Shown here one piece after another: positions 32,145 to 43,512 of a stretch of DNA of 64,000 nt. The DNA lies in the NCBI RefSeq assembly GCF_028640845.1, contig NC_080542.1, forward strand, positions 67,896,211 to 67,960,210, read 5' to 3'. The translations under genes were made by a program, and so were the position numbers. Below the pieces are notes generated by a model, which was not told where the DNA came from, ran no database searches, and saw only the letters and a program-made list of their open reading frames with translations. Numbering within the stretch: the first letter of the stretch is position 1; each line of letters begins with the position of its first letter. Origin of the DNA: Ahaetulla prasina. Lineage: Eukaryota; Chordata; Lepidosauria; Squamata; Colubridae.

Positions 32145-32275
32145 ATTTCCCCCCCTCCCCCCCCCCCCCGTTTCTCCAGTCTAAGCTACAGCCCTGGGAT
32201 TTCATGGTGGTGTTCCATCCAAGTACCAACCAAGTTTGATCCTGCTTAGCATTGTTAAATTAGTGGGATACTGCC
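32145..32275 (-). repeat. 5S rRNA-derived fragment next to a poly-C run
   Basis: After a C-rich run (32149-32170) comes cctgggatttcatggtgg and ttccatccaagtaccaacca, then gtttgatcctgcttagc, the reverse complement of 5S rRNA positions that include the type 1 internal promoter region. Same family as the copy at 30560. Confidence 0.72.
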
Positions 32276-32554
32276 ACTTGACCCATTAATTCTAAGCAGT
32301 TTTTAAATGCCTACTACCATGTCTTCTAGGTAGTAGAAAATAGGTTTGAAAGTAGTATAGTGTACAGAAAATAATTATTGCTCCAGTGAATTCTTGGGAT
32401 GAGCAAAGTGAAGACAAATCTCCAGATGAGATATCTGACTGAAATGACTTTGGATAATGTATTATTTAAGTTTCTCCTTCTTTGAGAGATTTCTGAATGC
32501 TGCTATTCAGCAATCTTAACCAAGCATATTCTTCTCTTACTGTAAGTTAATACT

Positions 32555-32872
32555 GTGGGGCACAATGGCTCAACAGTTGAAGTTGCTGTGTCTGTCATCT
32601 GGTAGCCCAGGTTCAAGACCATCTGGTTCCTGTTACTTGCCCCAGCTTCTGCCCACCTAGCAACTTAAAAGCATGCAAATGTGAATAGATAAATAGGTAC
32701 CATTTCAGTGGGAAGTTAACAACATTCTGTGTGCCTCGGCATATAGTTATCCTGGCCATATCATCACAGAAATATCTTCAGACAGCATTGGCCTCCTCGG
32801 CTAAGAAATGGAGATGAGCACCACCCACTAGAGTCAGAAATGACTGGACAGGGAATGAGGCACACAAATGTG
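32555..32872 (+). repeat. Sauria SINE, full structure
   Basis: The tRNA-like head carries tggctcaacagttgaag (A-box region) and ggttcaagacc (B box). The body and BovB-type tail follow: ttgccccagcttctgcccac, ctagcaacttaaaagcatgc, caaatgtgaatagataaata, cttcagacagcattggcc, gagatgagcaccacccacta and agagtcagaaatgactgg. RNA polymerase III transcribed family, mobilised by BovB LINEs. Confidence 0.88.
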
Positions 32873-34478
32873 ACAGTTCATTAAACCAAAAATAGTATGT
32901 GTAACTGACAATGAAATCAGTATATGTTTTATTTCTGGAGAAAAGCTTCTCATACTTGAAAACACTTCTTCCTATTAATGGCACAACTAGAAAGCTTCAG
33001 AGAAGAATTACAGTGATTGGGAAAATCCATTTGAAAAAAAGGCATTTCCTCATTTATTTTATCCCCAATTATTTAGGGCTTTATATTTTAATATCAAAAT
33101 GTTAAATATTGCCTTGTTGCAAATCAGTGCAATCCTTTCAATAATACTTTTTTATCCAGTATTTTTGCTTCTGCTGTTCACATGAATAGTCAATTATAAT
33201 AATCATATGTTATCGTCTTTGCACTATTAGTGACACTAAGTGCTTGCTGGAATGGAAAAGTGGAGTTTAAATCAAAACATTTATAAAATTTACATTTATA
33301 AAAATTATAAAAACACACATACAATTAAATATCATAAAGGATGCTCTTTGTCACTACATTACTTGGGCATCTAATTATAATGCTGATTCTATTAGAATCT
33401 CATGCCACTCTTATGATCCGGATTGGGATGAAGAGACTTCCAGTTTCTTACACCTGGGATCTCACATTTGGGAATGAGATTTGTTCCTAGTCTTGTTTTT
33501 AGCTTTAGTAGATAAACTAGGCATTCTCTTGGGAACATTTTTTAGAAAAATGAATGACTGAATGCCTGGACTAATGGCATTTAATTAAATTAATAAATCA
33601 TATTGCATGCTATGTAGTAAAGCAATTGTGATAAATCTATTTAAGGTTCAGTTCTGGAGTGTCTAATCAAGAAAAGTATTTTTGCTATCCACAATAAAGC
33701 CACTGACAATTGTAAAATAGGCAGACCCTATTGATTATTAGAAATAGGAAAAATTTTAAAAAGTGATTATTAGGAAAAATATTGAAAGTGAAAATAGTTT
33801 TGGGGAATAGCTTGACTCTCTCTTCATTGTGGCAGAATGTCTTCTACATTTTGAATTTATTTTTCCAAATTCCAATATATAAATAAAAGTTTCGTCAGTG
33901 ATTTTAGAATTGCAACTTAACTAGTAAAACCAGAAGAATAAGAATTCCTTAACCGAGAAACCTAATAAGGACAAATGGCTACTACACTGCAGGCTAAATC
34001 ATTAACGCTGAAATCTGGACCAACAAATGTCCATTTCTTTCTAATATTATTATAGCACAGGAAATAGTTTTCATAGCAGGCTTGAGTGAGAACTGGTTTA
34101 TTGTTCTGTGTAAATAATATACAATTAGTGATTTGTATTAATGACATTAAACTTACTGAATATTAAGCCATAGCTTCTATACAATGTTAAGACATGAGCA
34201 TGAGTTATGTCACCCCAATAACCATGAACATTTTAATTGTCAGTTGAAGCTTTACATAAGAATTGCTTTTGCAGGAAGAAAACAGAAGTTAAACACAGAA
34301 ATGTTCCCGCAAGACAAGAAAATAAAGTAAACAGGCAAGGGCCTCAAATCTGGGTAGTCAACTAGAATAGAACAATGATGACTGAATAAATTTTGATAGT
34401 TCAAAATTCTATAGTAAGCCCAACTCAATTTCAGCCTCTTTACACTTACGTAGATTGCAAAATGGCTTATGGAAATAT
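32873..34478. other. Intergenic, nothing recognised
   Basis: AT-rich DNA with short chance ORFs only. Confidence 0.4.
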
Positions 34479-34585
34479 GATAAGACCAGTGGTGGGATTC
34501 AAATTTTTTAACAATCGGTTCTGTGGTCATGGCTTGGTGGGTGTGGCTTGGTGGTCATGGCTTGATGGTCATGTGACTGTGTGGT

Positions 34586-34967
34586 TGTCAACTCGCAAAG
34601 CATCCCTGACCTGCTCTTGAGTTGCCATAGGCTGGGGGATGGGAAACTGGCAAAATGGCATGGCAGTCTAAGACATACACATATTCCATGCTTATCTCTC
34701 TCAAGGCTGTATCCCAGGTTACCCACAGCAGCTGGAAGGGAGTTACCTCTACAACCCGTGAAATTACTCTATTGGTGAATGTAATTGATGACACACCCTA
34801 GGGGGAGGGGGGAAACAGAGTCATAATTGGGGCATAAATTACATAGGGTAAGAGCTGGCTTCACTTAGGAACGTGTCAACATGAAACTCCTAATAAATAA
34901 ATGGATGTATTTTGAAGCTTGGCTTGAGGCTCATGATTTAATTAGGGCATTTGTCGGAACCCTGACA
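34586..34967 (+). repeat. Solo Ty3/Gypsy LTR, 382 bp
   Basis: It begins TGTCAACTCGCAAAG and ends TCGGAACCCTGACA. It is flanked by a perfect 5-bp duplication, gtggt, at 34581-34585 and 34968-34972. The ends match the LTR at 16554-16944. It is a solo LTR formed by recombination between the two LTRs of a former element inside the hAT element. Confidence 0.85.
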
Positions 34968-35234
34968 GTGGTCATGTGTCTGGGTGGGCGTGTCTGGATG
35001 GTCATGTATCTGGATGGATGTGCCCAACTCGATGTCACTCACATCGAGGGATGCCTTGTTTGGCCTCTCCTCCTCCCACCAGCCAATCCTCGGCTTATCT
35101 TGCATATTATGATGAGACATGGTATTCCCCTTGATACCAGCCTATAAGATGAGATTTTGCTATCAGAAGACCTGATTTACATTTCCAAGTATTGTTTTAT
35201 CACCATACTCTTGGTAAGAGTGAATGGAGAGATT

Positions 35235-36200
35235 TATAAAGAATAACAGAGTTGGAAGGGACCTTGGAGGTTTTCTACACCAACCCCTGCACAAGCAGGA
35301 GACCCTATACCTGTGATGGCGAACCTATGGCACGTGTGCCATAGTAGCCATATTGATGGATACGTGAGCCCAGCTCCGGCATGCATGCGTGAGCTGGCCA
35401 GCTGATTTTTGGGCCTTCTGGGCTCACCGGAAGTAGGGAAACAGGCTGTTTCCTGCCTCTGGAAGGCCTCGGGGTGGGGAAGGCCTATTTTTGCTCTTCC
35501 CCAGGCCTTCGGAGGCGCCCTCTCTCTGGAGGCCAGAAATAGCCTATTTGCCAACTTCTGGTGAGACCTTCTGAGCAAAAAAGGGACCTTCTGAGCAAAA
35601 AAGGGACCTTCTGGTCCCTTTTTTGCTCAAATGGGCCATTCCCTGCCTCTAGAGAGCCTCTGGGAGTGTGGGGAAGGCCATTTTCACCCTCCCCAAGCTC
35701 CTGGAAAGGCTCTGGAGCCTGGGGAGAGAGAGAAAAATGAGCCCACTGTGCCATCACGTGGCAGGAGCAGGGGGGGAGCGAGGGTTCTCGCACACATGTG
35801 CGGGGGCAGGGTGCATAGAATTATGGGTGTGGGCATGCGTGCACGCAACAGCCCCTCCCACTCCTAGCATACGATGGCAAAAAAGTTAGCCAACACTGCC
35901 CTATACTATGATGGACAAATTTCTTCTTAAAAACCTCCAGTGATGGTATACTCACAATTTCTGAAGGCACCCCATTCCTCTGATTAATTGTTCTTACTGT
36001 CAGGAAATTTCTTCTTATTTCTATATTGGATCTGTTTGATAAGTTTCTATCTCACAGATCCATCTCACAGTTACTACCAGTTGAGCCAGGCACCACCTAT
36101 TTTATATCTGTGTATTTGGTTTTTTTTCTTGCCTAAGTGTAAAATCTTACTTTACTCCTCATTAAATTGCATTTTTGAGGAGAAATTATGTTCTACAGTG
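35235..36200 (-). repeat. CR1 LINE 3' fragment, split by a hAT MITE
   Basis: On the + strand one sees the antisense CR1 3' region: cagagttggaagggaccttg, gcaggagaccctatac, then after the MITE aaatttcttcttaaaaacct, ccagtgatggtatactcaca, ttaattgttcttactgtcag. The order and wording match the reptile CR1 3' UTR. Severely 5'-truncated. Confidence 0.85.
35311..35898. mobile_element. hAT MITE, 588 bp, inside CR1
   Basis: Target-site duplication ccctatac at 35303-35310 and 35899-35906; removing the insert restores the CR1 sequence. Ends ctgtgatggcgaacctatgg and ttagccaacactg. The interior is GC-rich with repeats of the phrase gggaccttctgagcaaaaaa. A short piece of the same family is at 60272-60345. 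Confidence 0.88.
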
Positions 36201-37500
36201 GCATTCAACTTACTACAATGATTTTTGCAAAATTCACTAAAGCTTGAAGAATACCTCTCTGCTTATACCGATAAAGATTATTCTTTTTGAACATTAAAGC
36301 ATAAAGTCAAGCAAATATTTCCAATTAATTGTAAATGAAAATAAAATTGTTTTCAGCTGAAAGGCCACCTCGGGGTGGGGGGATGGACATGGTGAGGCTC
36401 GTCACCCTTTTGGTCCCTGTTCTAGGCTTCCCCCTGCTGAACTTCTGCTCTGCCTCAGGTCTTGCATCCAGTCTGTGACAAGGGGACATGGTGCTTCCAG
36501 GCCAGCCTGGCTGGCAGATGGGCAAGCAAGCGGCCCTCAGATGAGGCATTTTCTGTCAGGCCTCCCACCTGGAGGCCATGTGGAAGCGGAAGCTGGGCCC
36601 AAAAGGCAGCCCAGCCTCACCATGTCCCCCCACTGAGACGGCCCTTCAGCTGAGCGCAGCAAGCCTGGAGCAGATCTTCTTTCCCTGCCATCAGCCTTAC
36701 CTTCTGGACCATGGGGCTTACACCATTCTCACAGCGGTGGTCTGTGCTCACCCGAAGAGCTCAGCCCAGCAGACAGGTGAGGGAGGGCTGGCAGAGGGCT
36801 AGCAGAGGAGAAATGTGGGCCACATAGCCTCATGCTCCCTGGTTGCCCCCTGACAACTGACAGGTGAGACCAAGCAGCTGCAGAGAATAATCCGGTTCCC
36901 AGGAGATTGGCCAGGAGTCTGTTGGAATCAGGCTTGGCTGGCTGGCTCGCTCATGAGGTGGTGGTTGCCACCAGATTGGTGCTGGGATTGCTACTTGGCA
37001 TGAAGCTGGGCCTGCAGGGTGAGGTGATCCAGCGGGAGTAGGCAGTTGCAGTCTGGGCATGAGGTGGGTGCAGGCCTACAGGGCTGGCTGCAGGGCAAAC
37101 GCCATTGGGGGTAGGCTGTGGCTGGTGGCCAGGCAGGCGCAGGACAACCACTCTTCCAAGCCCCGCTTCCCCAAGTGGGCACCTGGCTGTGCTTGCCCGT
37201 TCTGATGCTGGAATGGTTGGGAGCAGTCTGTGGTAGCCATTCAGGAGCAGGCCAAGATGAGTGGGAGGCCGCTGCATCATAGGCTGGGGCAAAGGCAGGC
37301 AAGCAGTCTGGCCAATGTGGCCACATGGTCTAGGAAGGGAGCCAAAGAGCTGCTGCAGCTATGCTGCACTGTGACTCTAGGGCACCAGCTAAGGCATGTG
37401 AGCCCAATAAATAGTGGCAGGGCAGGGCGTGGCAGGGTCAACCAGAAATTTAACAACTGGTTTGCCCGAACTAGCCTGAACTGGCTGAATCCCATCACTG

Positions 37501-37909
37501 GACAAGACTATATATAATTAAACATTCTGAAAGGTTTTCTGAGCTAGATCAGACAATACATAGTTTCCTAAAAGTTTTTCAAAATGAATTTGTAGATGAG
37601 TTTTCAGACTTGTAGATGAGTTTTCAGACTAATAGTAATGACTCAATTGTGGTTTAAAATGTCAAATCCAGTCTAAACACCTGGCTATATGATGAACTAC
37701 AATCATAATTACATCCTGTGATGATACCTTTAACACCATCAAATAACATCTCCCTATCAGTTTTAACCACAGTTGAAAAGAAAAAATGTGGATAATTGCA
37801 GATTACCAGGTTATACTATAACAGAAAACAAAGAACTGGAGAAGATCATAAAGTATCAAAATGTAAAAATCAGGATAATGGAATAAGAAAATAGTCTAAG
37901 ATAACAGAA
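37501..37909. other. Intergenic, nothing recognised
   Basis: AT-rich; a short tandem copy of gacttgtagatgagttttca lies near 37590-37630. Confidence 0.4.
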
Positions 37910-38040
37910 TAGTCTAAGATCCTGTTCATGCAGGAGATCCTATACCATTTGAGACAAATGTTTATTCAATCTCTTCTTAAAACCTCCAGTGATGGAGCAT
38001 CCACAACTTCTGAAGGCAAGTTGTTCCACTGATTAATTGT
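37910..38040 (-). repeat. CR1 LINE 3' fragment
   Basis: Antisense CR1 phrases: tgcaggagatcctatacca, atctcttcttaaaacctcca, gtgatggagcatccacaact, ccactgattaattgt. Confidence 0.75.
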
Positions 38041-38764
38041 GTTGGAAGAAATTAATTCTTGGAAGAAATGTCCATCTGGGTTTAGTTCGAAGCATGGAGA
38101 AAGACACTGAAAATATGGAAGCTGCTTGGAAGGATGGTTTAATGGTAAAGGACCACATGGGTTTGAAGACCTGGGTAATTGACCACATGGAGTGGAGAAT
38201 GAGTGTTATTTATATCCTCTCTTGAGCTTTGACCTTGAGCTTCCTGTTCCTATGGCAAGGAAATGTATCCTATTGGTTGCAGACTCCCATGTGGAGTCAT
38301 GTTTGTCTGACTAGAGTTTGGTTGAACCTAGCTGGGTGATATAATGAAGGGGCTTGGTTGTGCCATGTGGTGAGCTAGTTAATCCTATTGTGTCCTGGAG
38401 GGTCATGTCTTTTGTTTTCTAGATAGGCTGGCCCATCTTCTGTTTTGTAGATAAGCTGGCACCAAAATACCTGCTGGGGACAGGGAGCTGAGGTTGAGTT
38501 TCTGTTTCCTTTAAGATTGTTATTTCTCTTTTAGGGGAAATATTTTGCCTTTTTAATATTTCCTAAAATATTTCATTCTTCTAGGAGTGGATAGGTGCTA
38601 AATTTCTACAATTGTTCTAACATTCAGGGATACACACACACATACAAACATATACATATATACATACAGCCTTATTGTACTCCTTTCCTATTTTGAACCA
38701 ATCAGTTGTTCCATTTGTTGCTTCTTGATGAACATATAGGTTTCAAATGCCTTATGAAAGAATA
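38041..38764. other. Unassigned sequence, possibly repeat-derived
   Basis: It contains tgttatttatatcctctc near 38200, which resembles an LTR-type promoter, and a (CA)n/(TA)n patch near 38632-38662. I cannot identify terminal repeats or coding sequence. Confidence 0.3.
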
Positions 38765-39416
38765 CAATACAAAATAATAAGAGTTGGAAGGGACCTTGGG
38801 GATCGTCTCGTTCAACCCCCTATACTATCTCAGACATGTGGCTGTCTGCAGTTTTTTCTTAAAGGACACCAGTTATAAACCACCTACAACTTCTGAAGGC
38901 AAGGTGTTCTACTTGTTAATTGCTCTCACTGTTAATAAGTTCTTATTTCTACGTTACTTTTTTTCTTTGATTAGTTTCCATCTATTGTTTCTTGATTTCT
39001 GGTGCTTTGAAAAATAGGTTGACCTCCTCTTCTTTGTGGCAGCACCTCAAATATTGGAACACTGCTATCATGCCACCCCCATTCCTTTTCTCTAGACTAG
39101 CCATATTCAATTCCTGCAACCATTCTTCCTAAGTTTTAGTTCAGGCCCTTGATCATATAGTTGCTCTTCTCTGCAGTCTTTCCAAAGTGTCAACATCTTT
39201 TTTATAATGTGGAAACCAAAACTTGATGCAGTAGTTCAGATGTTGTCTTACTAAGATTTTATAAGTGGTACCAATACTTCACGTGATCTTTACTCTGTCC
39301 CTCTATCCCTGTTTATACAACCAAAGATTGCTTAGTTTTTTTTGGCTGCTACTATGCACGGATGGCTCATATTTAAGTGATTGTTCACTAGGACTTCAAG
39401 ATCCCTCTCACAATTA
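38765..39416 (-). repeat. CR1 LINE 3' UTR, longer fragment
   Basis: Antisense CR1: agagttggaagggaccttgg, cttctgaaggcaaggtgttc, gattagtttccatctattg, ctctgcagtctttccaaagtg, gatgcagtagttcagatgtt. It extends through the region normally far upstream of the CR1 3' end, so this copy is about 650 bp long. Confidence 0.8.
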
Positions 39417-39516
39417 CTCCTTCCTTCCTTCCTTCCTTCCTTCCTTCCTTCCTTCCTTCCTTCCTTCCTTCCTTCCTTCCTTCCTTCCTTCCCTCCTCCC
39501 TCCCTCCCTCCCTCTC
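39417..39516. repeat. (CCTT)n/(CCTC)n microsatellite
   Basis: About 75 bases of CCTT units passing into CCTC units, directly next to the CR1 fragment. Confidence 0.95.
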
Positions 39517-39837
39517 TATGTGTACATGCACACACACAAAGACCATATATGCTTTTAATACAAATTTAGTCCATGATCCACATATTCTTTTGCTACTTGG
39601 GAAATTATTCAGTATCTTTTAGTTTGGATATATCCACCAATCTTTTGCCATCTGACTAATTGTAAATCTGTATGAGTTTATGCATTATAAATTCCCATAT
39701 TCTTATGTATTATAATTTCCTAAATACTTAAAAGCATTACATGAGTTGCACTAATATAAACAGTAATCCTTGCTCTAACAGCTGAAAGAATATTATGTCT
39801 GTGAGGAAGATGCAGTCAACTGATAATTGTTTGCTAG

Positions 39838-40430
39838 TACCGTGTTTCTCCTGACCTACCTTGAAAAGAAGATGATCCATCTTGAAAAGAAGACCTATCA
39901 TGTTTTTGAGTGCATGCAATCAAATTAAGCCCCACCTCCAAATTTAACCCTAATTAAGTCCTTGCCCCTGGGGTGCAGGGGATGGGGCGAGGCACACAGA
40001 TAAAACATAAGCTAGGGTGGAGATGGGGAGTGGAGCTGCCCTACTTACTAGGCCTCACACACCCCAAAATCTGCCTGCCTTCTTCTGTGGCCGCTTCCCA
40101 CCACTGGTATGCGTCTCCCTGGCCTCCGTTTCACCTTCAGATGCCTGCTGGCATCTATTATCTACAGCTGATAACAGAGCTCCAGATCAGTCTGGAGCTC
40201 TGTTATCGGATGCAGATGCCTTCCGGCAGGCATCTGAAGGTGAAATAGAGGCCAGGGCGATGCATGCGAGTGGCAGCAAGCAGCCACAGAAGAAGTGGGC
40301 CAGCAGCGGGCTATCAGTGCCACTGCCGCGAGGTGAATCAATAATTAGAACCCTCCAAAAAGAAGGCCTAACCATTTTTCGTGGGTCAAAATAAAATAAG
40401 ACCCAGACTTCTTTTTGGAGAAACATGGTA
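39838..40430. mobile_element. Tc1/mariner-type MITE with a long internal hairpin
   Basis: It begins TACCGTGTTTCTCC and ends GGAGAAACATGGTA, inverted repeats bounded by TA, the usual mariner target. Inside, 40079-40186 and 40191-40295 form a long inverted repeat around a 4-base loop (gagctccaga tcag tctggagctc). The same termini occur in the short MITE at 62161-62296. No transposase ORF. Confidence 0.75.
40079..40295. repeat. Long hairpin, arms of about 105 bp
   Basis: Left arm cttcttctgtggccgcttcc ... gataacagagctccaga; right arm tctggagctctgttatc ... ccacagaagaag, with some mismatches between (for example tcaccttcagatgcctgc pairs with gcaggcatctgaaggtga). Center near 40188. Transcription would give a near-perfect hairpin RNA. 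Confidence 0.88.
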
Positions 40431-40568
40431 CAATCCTTAACCCAAGTAATTACATAACAGACAGAATGGCAATCCTCAAATGCAAAGCCTGCAATGGCCC
40501 AATTTTCTCCATATTTGCTATGTTTCTTGTCATTATGAACAGCTATCCTTGCTGTTGAGAAATGAAAC

Positions 40569-40821
40569 CAGAGCTGTAGTGGTGCAGTGGTTAGAGTGCA
40601 ATACTGTAGGCTACTTCTGCTGACTACTGATTGCCAGAAGTTTGGCAGTTCAAGTCCCACCGGCTCAAGATTGAGTCAACCTTCCATCCTTCCAAGGTTG
40701 GCAAAATGAGGACCCAGATTGTTGCGGGCGATACGTTGACTGTGTAAACTGCTTAGAAAGGGCTGTAAAGCATTGTGAAGTGGTATATAAGTGCTATTGC
40801 TATTGCTATATTGATTATACT
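40569..40821 (+). repeat. tRNA-derived SINE with GCTATT tail
   Basis: Head with tagtggtgcagtggttagag (A-box region) and cagttcaagtccc (B box). Body: caaccttccatccttccaag, aaaatgaggacccagattgt, then aaagcattgtgaagtggtat, ataagtgctattgctattgc. The Gypsy element at 40822 inserted in or just after its tail. Another copy is at 51922-52165 (minus). Confidence 0.85.
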
Positions 40822-40999
40822 TGTTAGATTCGGGCAATAACGAGGCAGGAGACCAGGATAGTGACAACAGCTCTTTACTATATGGTGAACCCAGCAGCGA
40901 GTGCTGGGAAAAACCTCTCTTTATATACAGTTTAGCCGGAGGCTTCAACCAATCAGCAACGTGCTATTTTCCCGCCAAAACTTTTAAAGATACATTACA
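40822..40999 (-). repeat. Gypsy 3' LTR, 178 bp
   Basis: Read on the minus strand it starts TGTAATGTATC and ends CCCGAATCTAACA. Identical to the copy at 45158-45335. Confidence 0.95.
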
Positions 41000-41268
41000 C
41001 TCCTTCCCTCCCAGAAAACACTTTACCAACATTTGCATAAAATTAGCATCTTATTTTTCTACGTAATCACGCAGGTAGACTGGGCGTCTCCTGACTCTTT
41101 CGGACCTGCGCAATTCACTTTCTGGGAGTGAGTCGAGCTGACCGGAGGGACTGTTTGTTCCTCTAGGCCATCCGGCCCTGGATTATTTGTAGAGTCGTCC
41201 CTGCTGTCTTCAGGATGGGCCGGTTGGCGTCGCTGGACCTTCTGGAACTCAGATAAGTCTCGCGTTTG

Positions 41269-42080
41269 TCACGGGTTTGAGTCAGTTGTGGATTCATTCG
41301 TTGGGTAGTCAGGGCCTGTTTCGTCTGTTTCTGATTTACCGGTTATGCGTTTCCTTATCTGGTCTATGTGGCGCTTCCATACCCGGTCATCCTCTATCTC
41401 TACTAGATATGATTTTGGTCCTGTTATCTCTAGGATTTTTCCTGTTACCCAGGTCGGACCCTCGCTGTAGTTGTGTGCCCACACTAGGTCGCCTACTGCC
41501 ATCCCTCTTGTTTTACCCTGTACCCCTTTGTAACCGTCTGGTGTGTAGTTTGGGTTTAAACGGTCTAGTGGGCACCTGAGCTTCCGACCCATTAATAGCT
41601 CTGCCGGGCTTCTGCCAGTTGTGACACAGGGGGTTCTGTGTTGGACGGCCAGGAAGGTATCGATTTTTGTTTGCCAGTCGCCTGGCCTGATTCTGGACAA
41701 TGCTTCTTTTGCGCTCCGAACGGAACGTTCTGCAAGGCCATTCGTCGCAGGGTGGAAAGGCGCCGAGAGGACATGCCGGATGCCCTCTTCTGCCAAATAT
41801 CCTTCAAACTGGGTTGCCATGAATTGCGGGCCATTATCAGAAACTAACGTGTCAGGCAGCCCGTGCGTTACGAATAGGTGCCGTAGGACTGAAATCACGG
41901 CCTCGGCTGTCATGGATCTCATGAGAATGATTTCCAGCCATTTGGAGTAGGCATCGACTACTACCAGAAAGGTTTGGCCGTGAAAGGGGCCGGCAAAATC
42001 GATATGGATCCTAGACCAGGGGCCCTGGGGTCTCTCCCATTCCCGAATCGGGGCCGTTGGGGGTAGCGGTCTGGACTCAG
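41269..42080 (-). pseudogene. Gypsy integrase
   Basis: The open frame 41269-41922 (217 codons from its first ATG) is open further upstream, where FLVVVDAYSKWLEI supplies the first catalytic Asp. It then has LVSDNGPQF (second Asp, residue 29 from that ATG) and NGLAERSVRS (Glu, residue 65): a D-x35-E spacing typical of retroviral-type integrases. The C-terminal part includes GDLVWAHNYSEGPTWVTGKI, and KRHIDQIRKR, as in Mag-clade integrases. It would join the cDNA ends to the target. The catalytic core is intact here, but the link to RNase H upstream is broken by a stop and frame changes near 42085-42300. Confidence 0.8.
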
Positions 42081-42294
42081 GCCTGGCATTTCCCTACCCT
42101 TTCAGCAATTTCCGAGTCCATTAGGGGCCACCACACATAGCTTCTCGCTAGACCCTTCATTCTCACGATCCCTGGGTGACCTTCGTGAAGGAGATCCAAT
42201 ACCTTTTTCCTCAATTTCTCCGGGATCACCACTCGATCCCCCCATAGCAGGCACCCCCCTTGAGCTGAGAGTTGCCCACGTTTTTACAAACTCT

Positions 42295-42942
42295 TTAAAA
42301 CGCCGCCCGGCGCAGCGGCCAACCTCTTTGTACCCAACCAATTACAGTTCTTATTGTAATGTCCTTATACGAAGCCCGAGCCACCTCTTTGGATGTGACT
42401 GGGCCAGAGTCCAAAGAGTCAATTAGCAGAACTGGTATCCCCGGAGTGGGGTCTTTGATAGTCTCTGGTAACGGGCATCTGCTCAGGGCGTCTGCATGCC
42501 CTAATTCCTTTCCTGGCCGGTATAGTAATTTGTAAGAATACGCTGCCAGGAAGATAGTCCATCGGGTCAGTCTGGGCGAAAGTGCCACGGGCGTTGGGCG
42601 GTCGCCTGCCAACAGACCTAGCAAAGGTCTATGGTCCGTGATGATTTCAAAATCACGACCAAATACATATTCATGGAATTTCTTTACTCCGGAGACTATA
42701 GCCAAGGCTTCCTTATCAAGCTGGCTATAATTCCTTTCAGTTGATGACATGGTTCGGGAGTAATATGCAATAGGGGCTTCTGTGCCATTTGGTAACCTGT
42801 GGCTGAGCACAGCCCCCACCCCATAGGGAGATGCATCGCAGCTTAACACTAATGGCAGCGTGCCATTGTATTGGATAAGGATGCTATCACTCGATAGGAG
42901 ATTCTTTACCCCTTCGAATGCCCTAGCTTCCGCCTTTCCTCA
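42295..42942 (-). pseudogene. Gypsy RNase H domain
   Basis: Frame 42295-42849 begins LSCDASPYGVGAVLSH (first catalytic Asp), continues YSQLDKEALAIVSGVKKFHE (Glu) and ITDHRPLLGLL (Asp), then the connection LLYRPGKELGHADALSRCPL. These are the standard Ty3/Gypsy RNase H blocks. A TGA at 42940-42942 separates it from the RT, and a frame change near 42300 separates it from the integrase zinc-binding part, of which only frame-shifted pieces are visible at 42102-42341. Confidence 0.8.
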
Positions 42943-43512
42943 AGACCATGCAGCCGTCTTTGCTAGTAATTTATGCAGCGGCTCGGCTACTGTTGCCTTA
43001 TTCCTTAAGAATACCGCGTAGAAGTTGACCAGACCTAAGAATGCCTGTAACTCCGTTTTGTTCTTTGGAACCGGGGCCTTCCTTATGGGGTGAATCCCTT
43101 CCCTGTCTATCCGGTAGCCCAGGAATTCCACAGACTCAACCCCGATCTGGCATTTGTTCAGTTTAACTGTGAGGCCGGCAGACCGGAAAATGCCCAAAAC
43201 CTTTCGCAGTCTTACCCCTAATTCCTCTAGATTCTCGGCGGATACCAGTACATCGTCAAAGTACGGTACCACCCCTGGTAGTCCCTGCAATAACCGCTCC
43301 ATTAGATTCTGAAATAATCCTGGAGCCACACTAACCCCAAACTGTAACTGGGTACACTTGAAAGCCCCTCTGTGAGTCACAATTGTCTGCGCTTCGGCTG
43401 TGTTGCTATCTACCGGCAGCTGTTGATAGGCTTGGGCCAAGTCTAGCTTGGCAAAAACTTGCCCTTGCCCCATTGAGTGCAGTAAGTGCTGTACCACGGG
43501 CAGGGTAAGCAC
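42940..43512 (-). pseudogene. Gypsy reverse transcriptase core
   Basis: It encodes FAKLDLAQAYQQLPVD (first catalytic Asp), THRGAFKCTQLQFGVSVAPG, the catalytic YFDDVLV box, NKCQIGVESVEFLGYRID and ELQAFLGLVNFYAVFLRN. All RT catalytic residues are present. The N-terminal part of the RT lies in the upstream frame (to 43406), so a one-step frameshift near 43510 splits the domain. A stop at 42940-42942 ends it before RNase H. Confidence 0.85.

Larger units (their letters stand above)
34487..37500. mobile_element. hAT element of about 3 kb carrying nested insertions
   Basis: The left end CAGTGGTGGGATTCAA and the right end gaatcccatcactg are inverted repeats. The flanking octamers are gataagac (34479-34486) and gacaagac (37501-37508), 7 of 8 identical. 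No transposase is visible. Within lie a solo LTR with its own target duplication and a CR1 fragment containing another hAT MITE. The part from 36360 to 37500 is GC-rich and non-coding. The near-match of the flanking octamers is the main evidence that the two ends belong to one element. Confidence 0.65.

Noticed and set aside
39410..39516. CRISPR-like or tandem gene array
   Set aside because: The repetition is a simple tetranucleotide with no spacers.
39265..39569. ORFs with Leu-Pro-Ser-Phe repeats
   Set aside because: They come from the (CCTT)n microsatellite.
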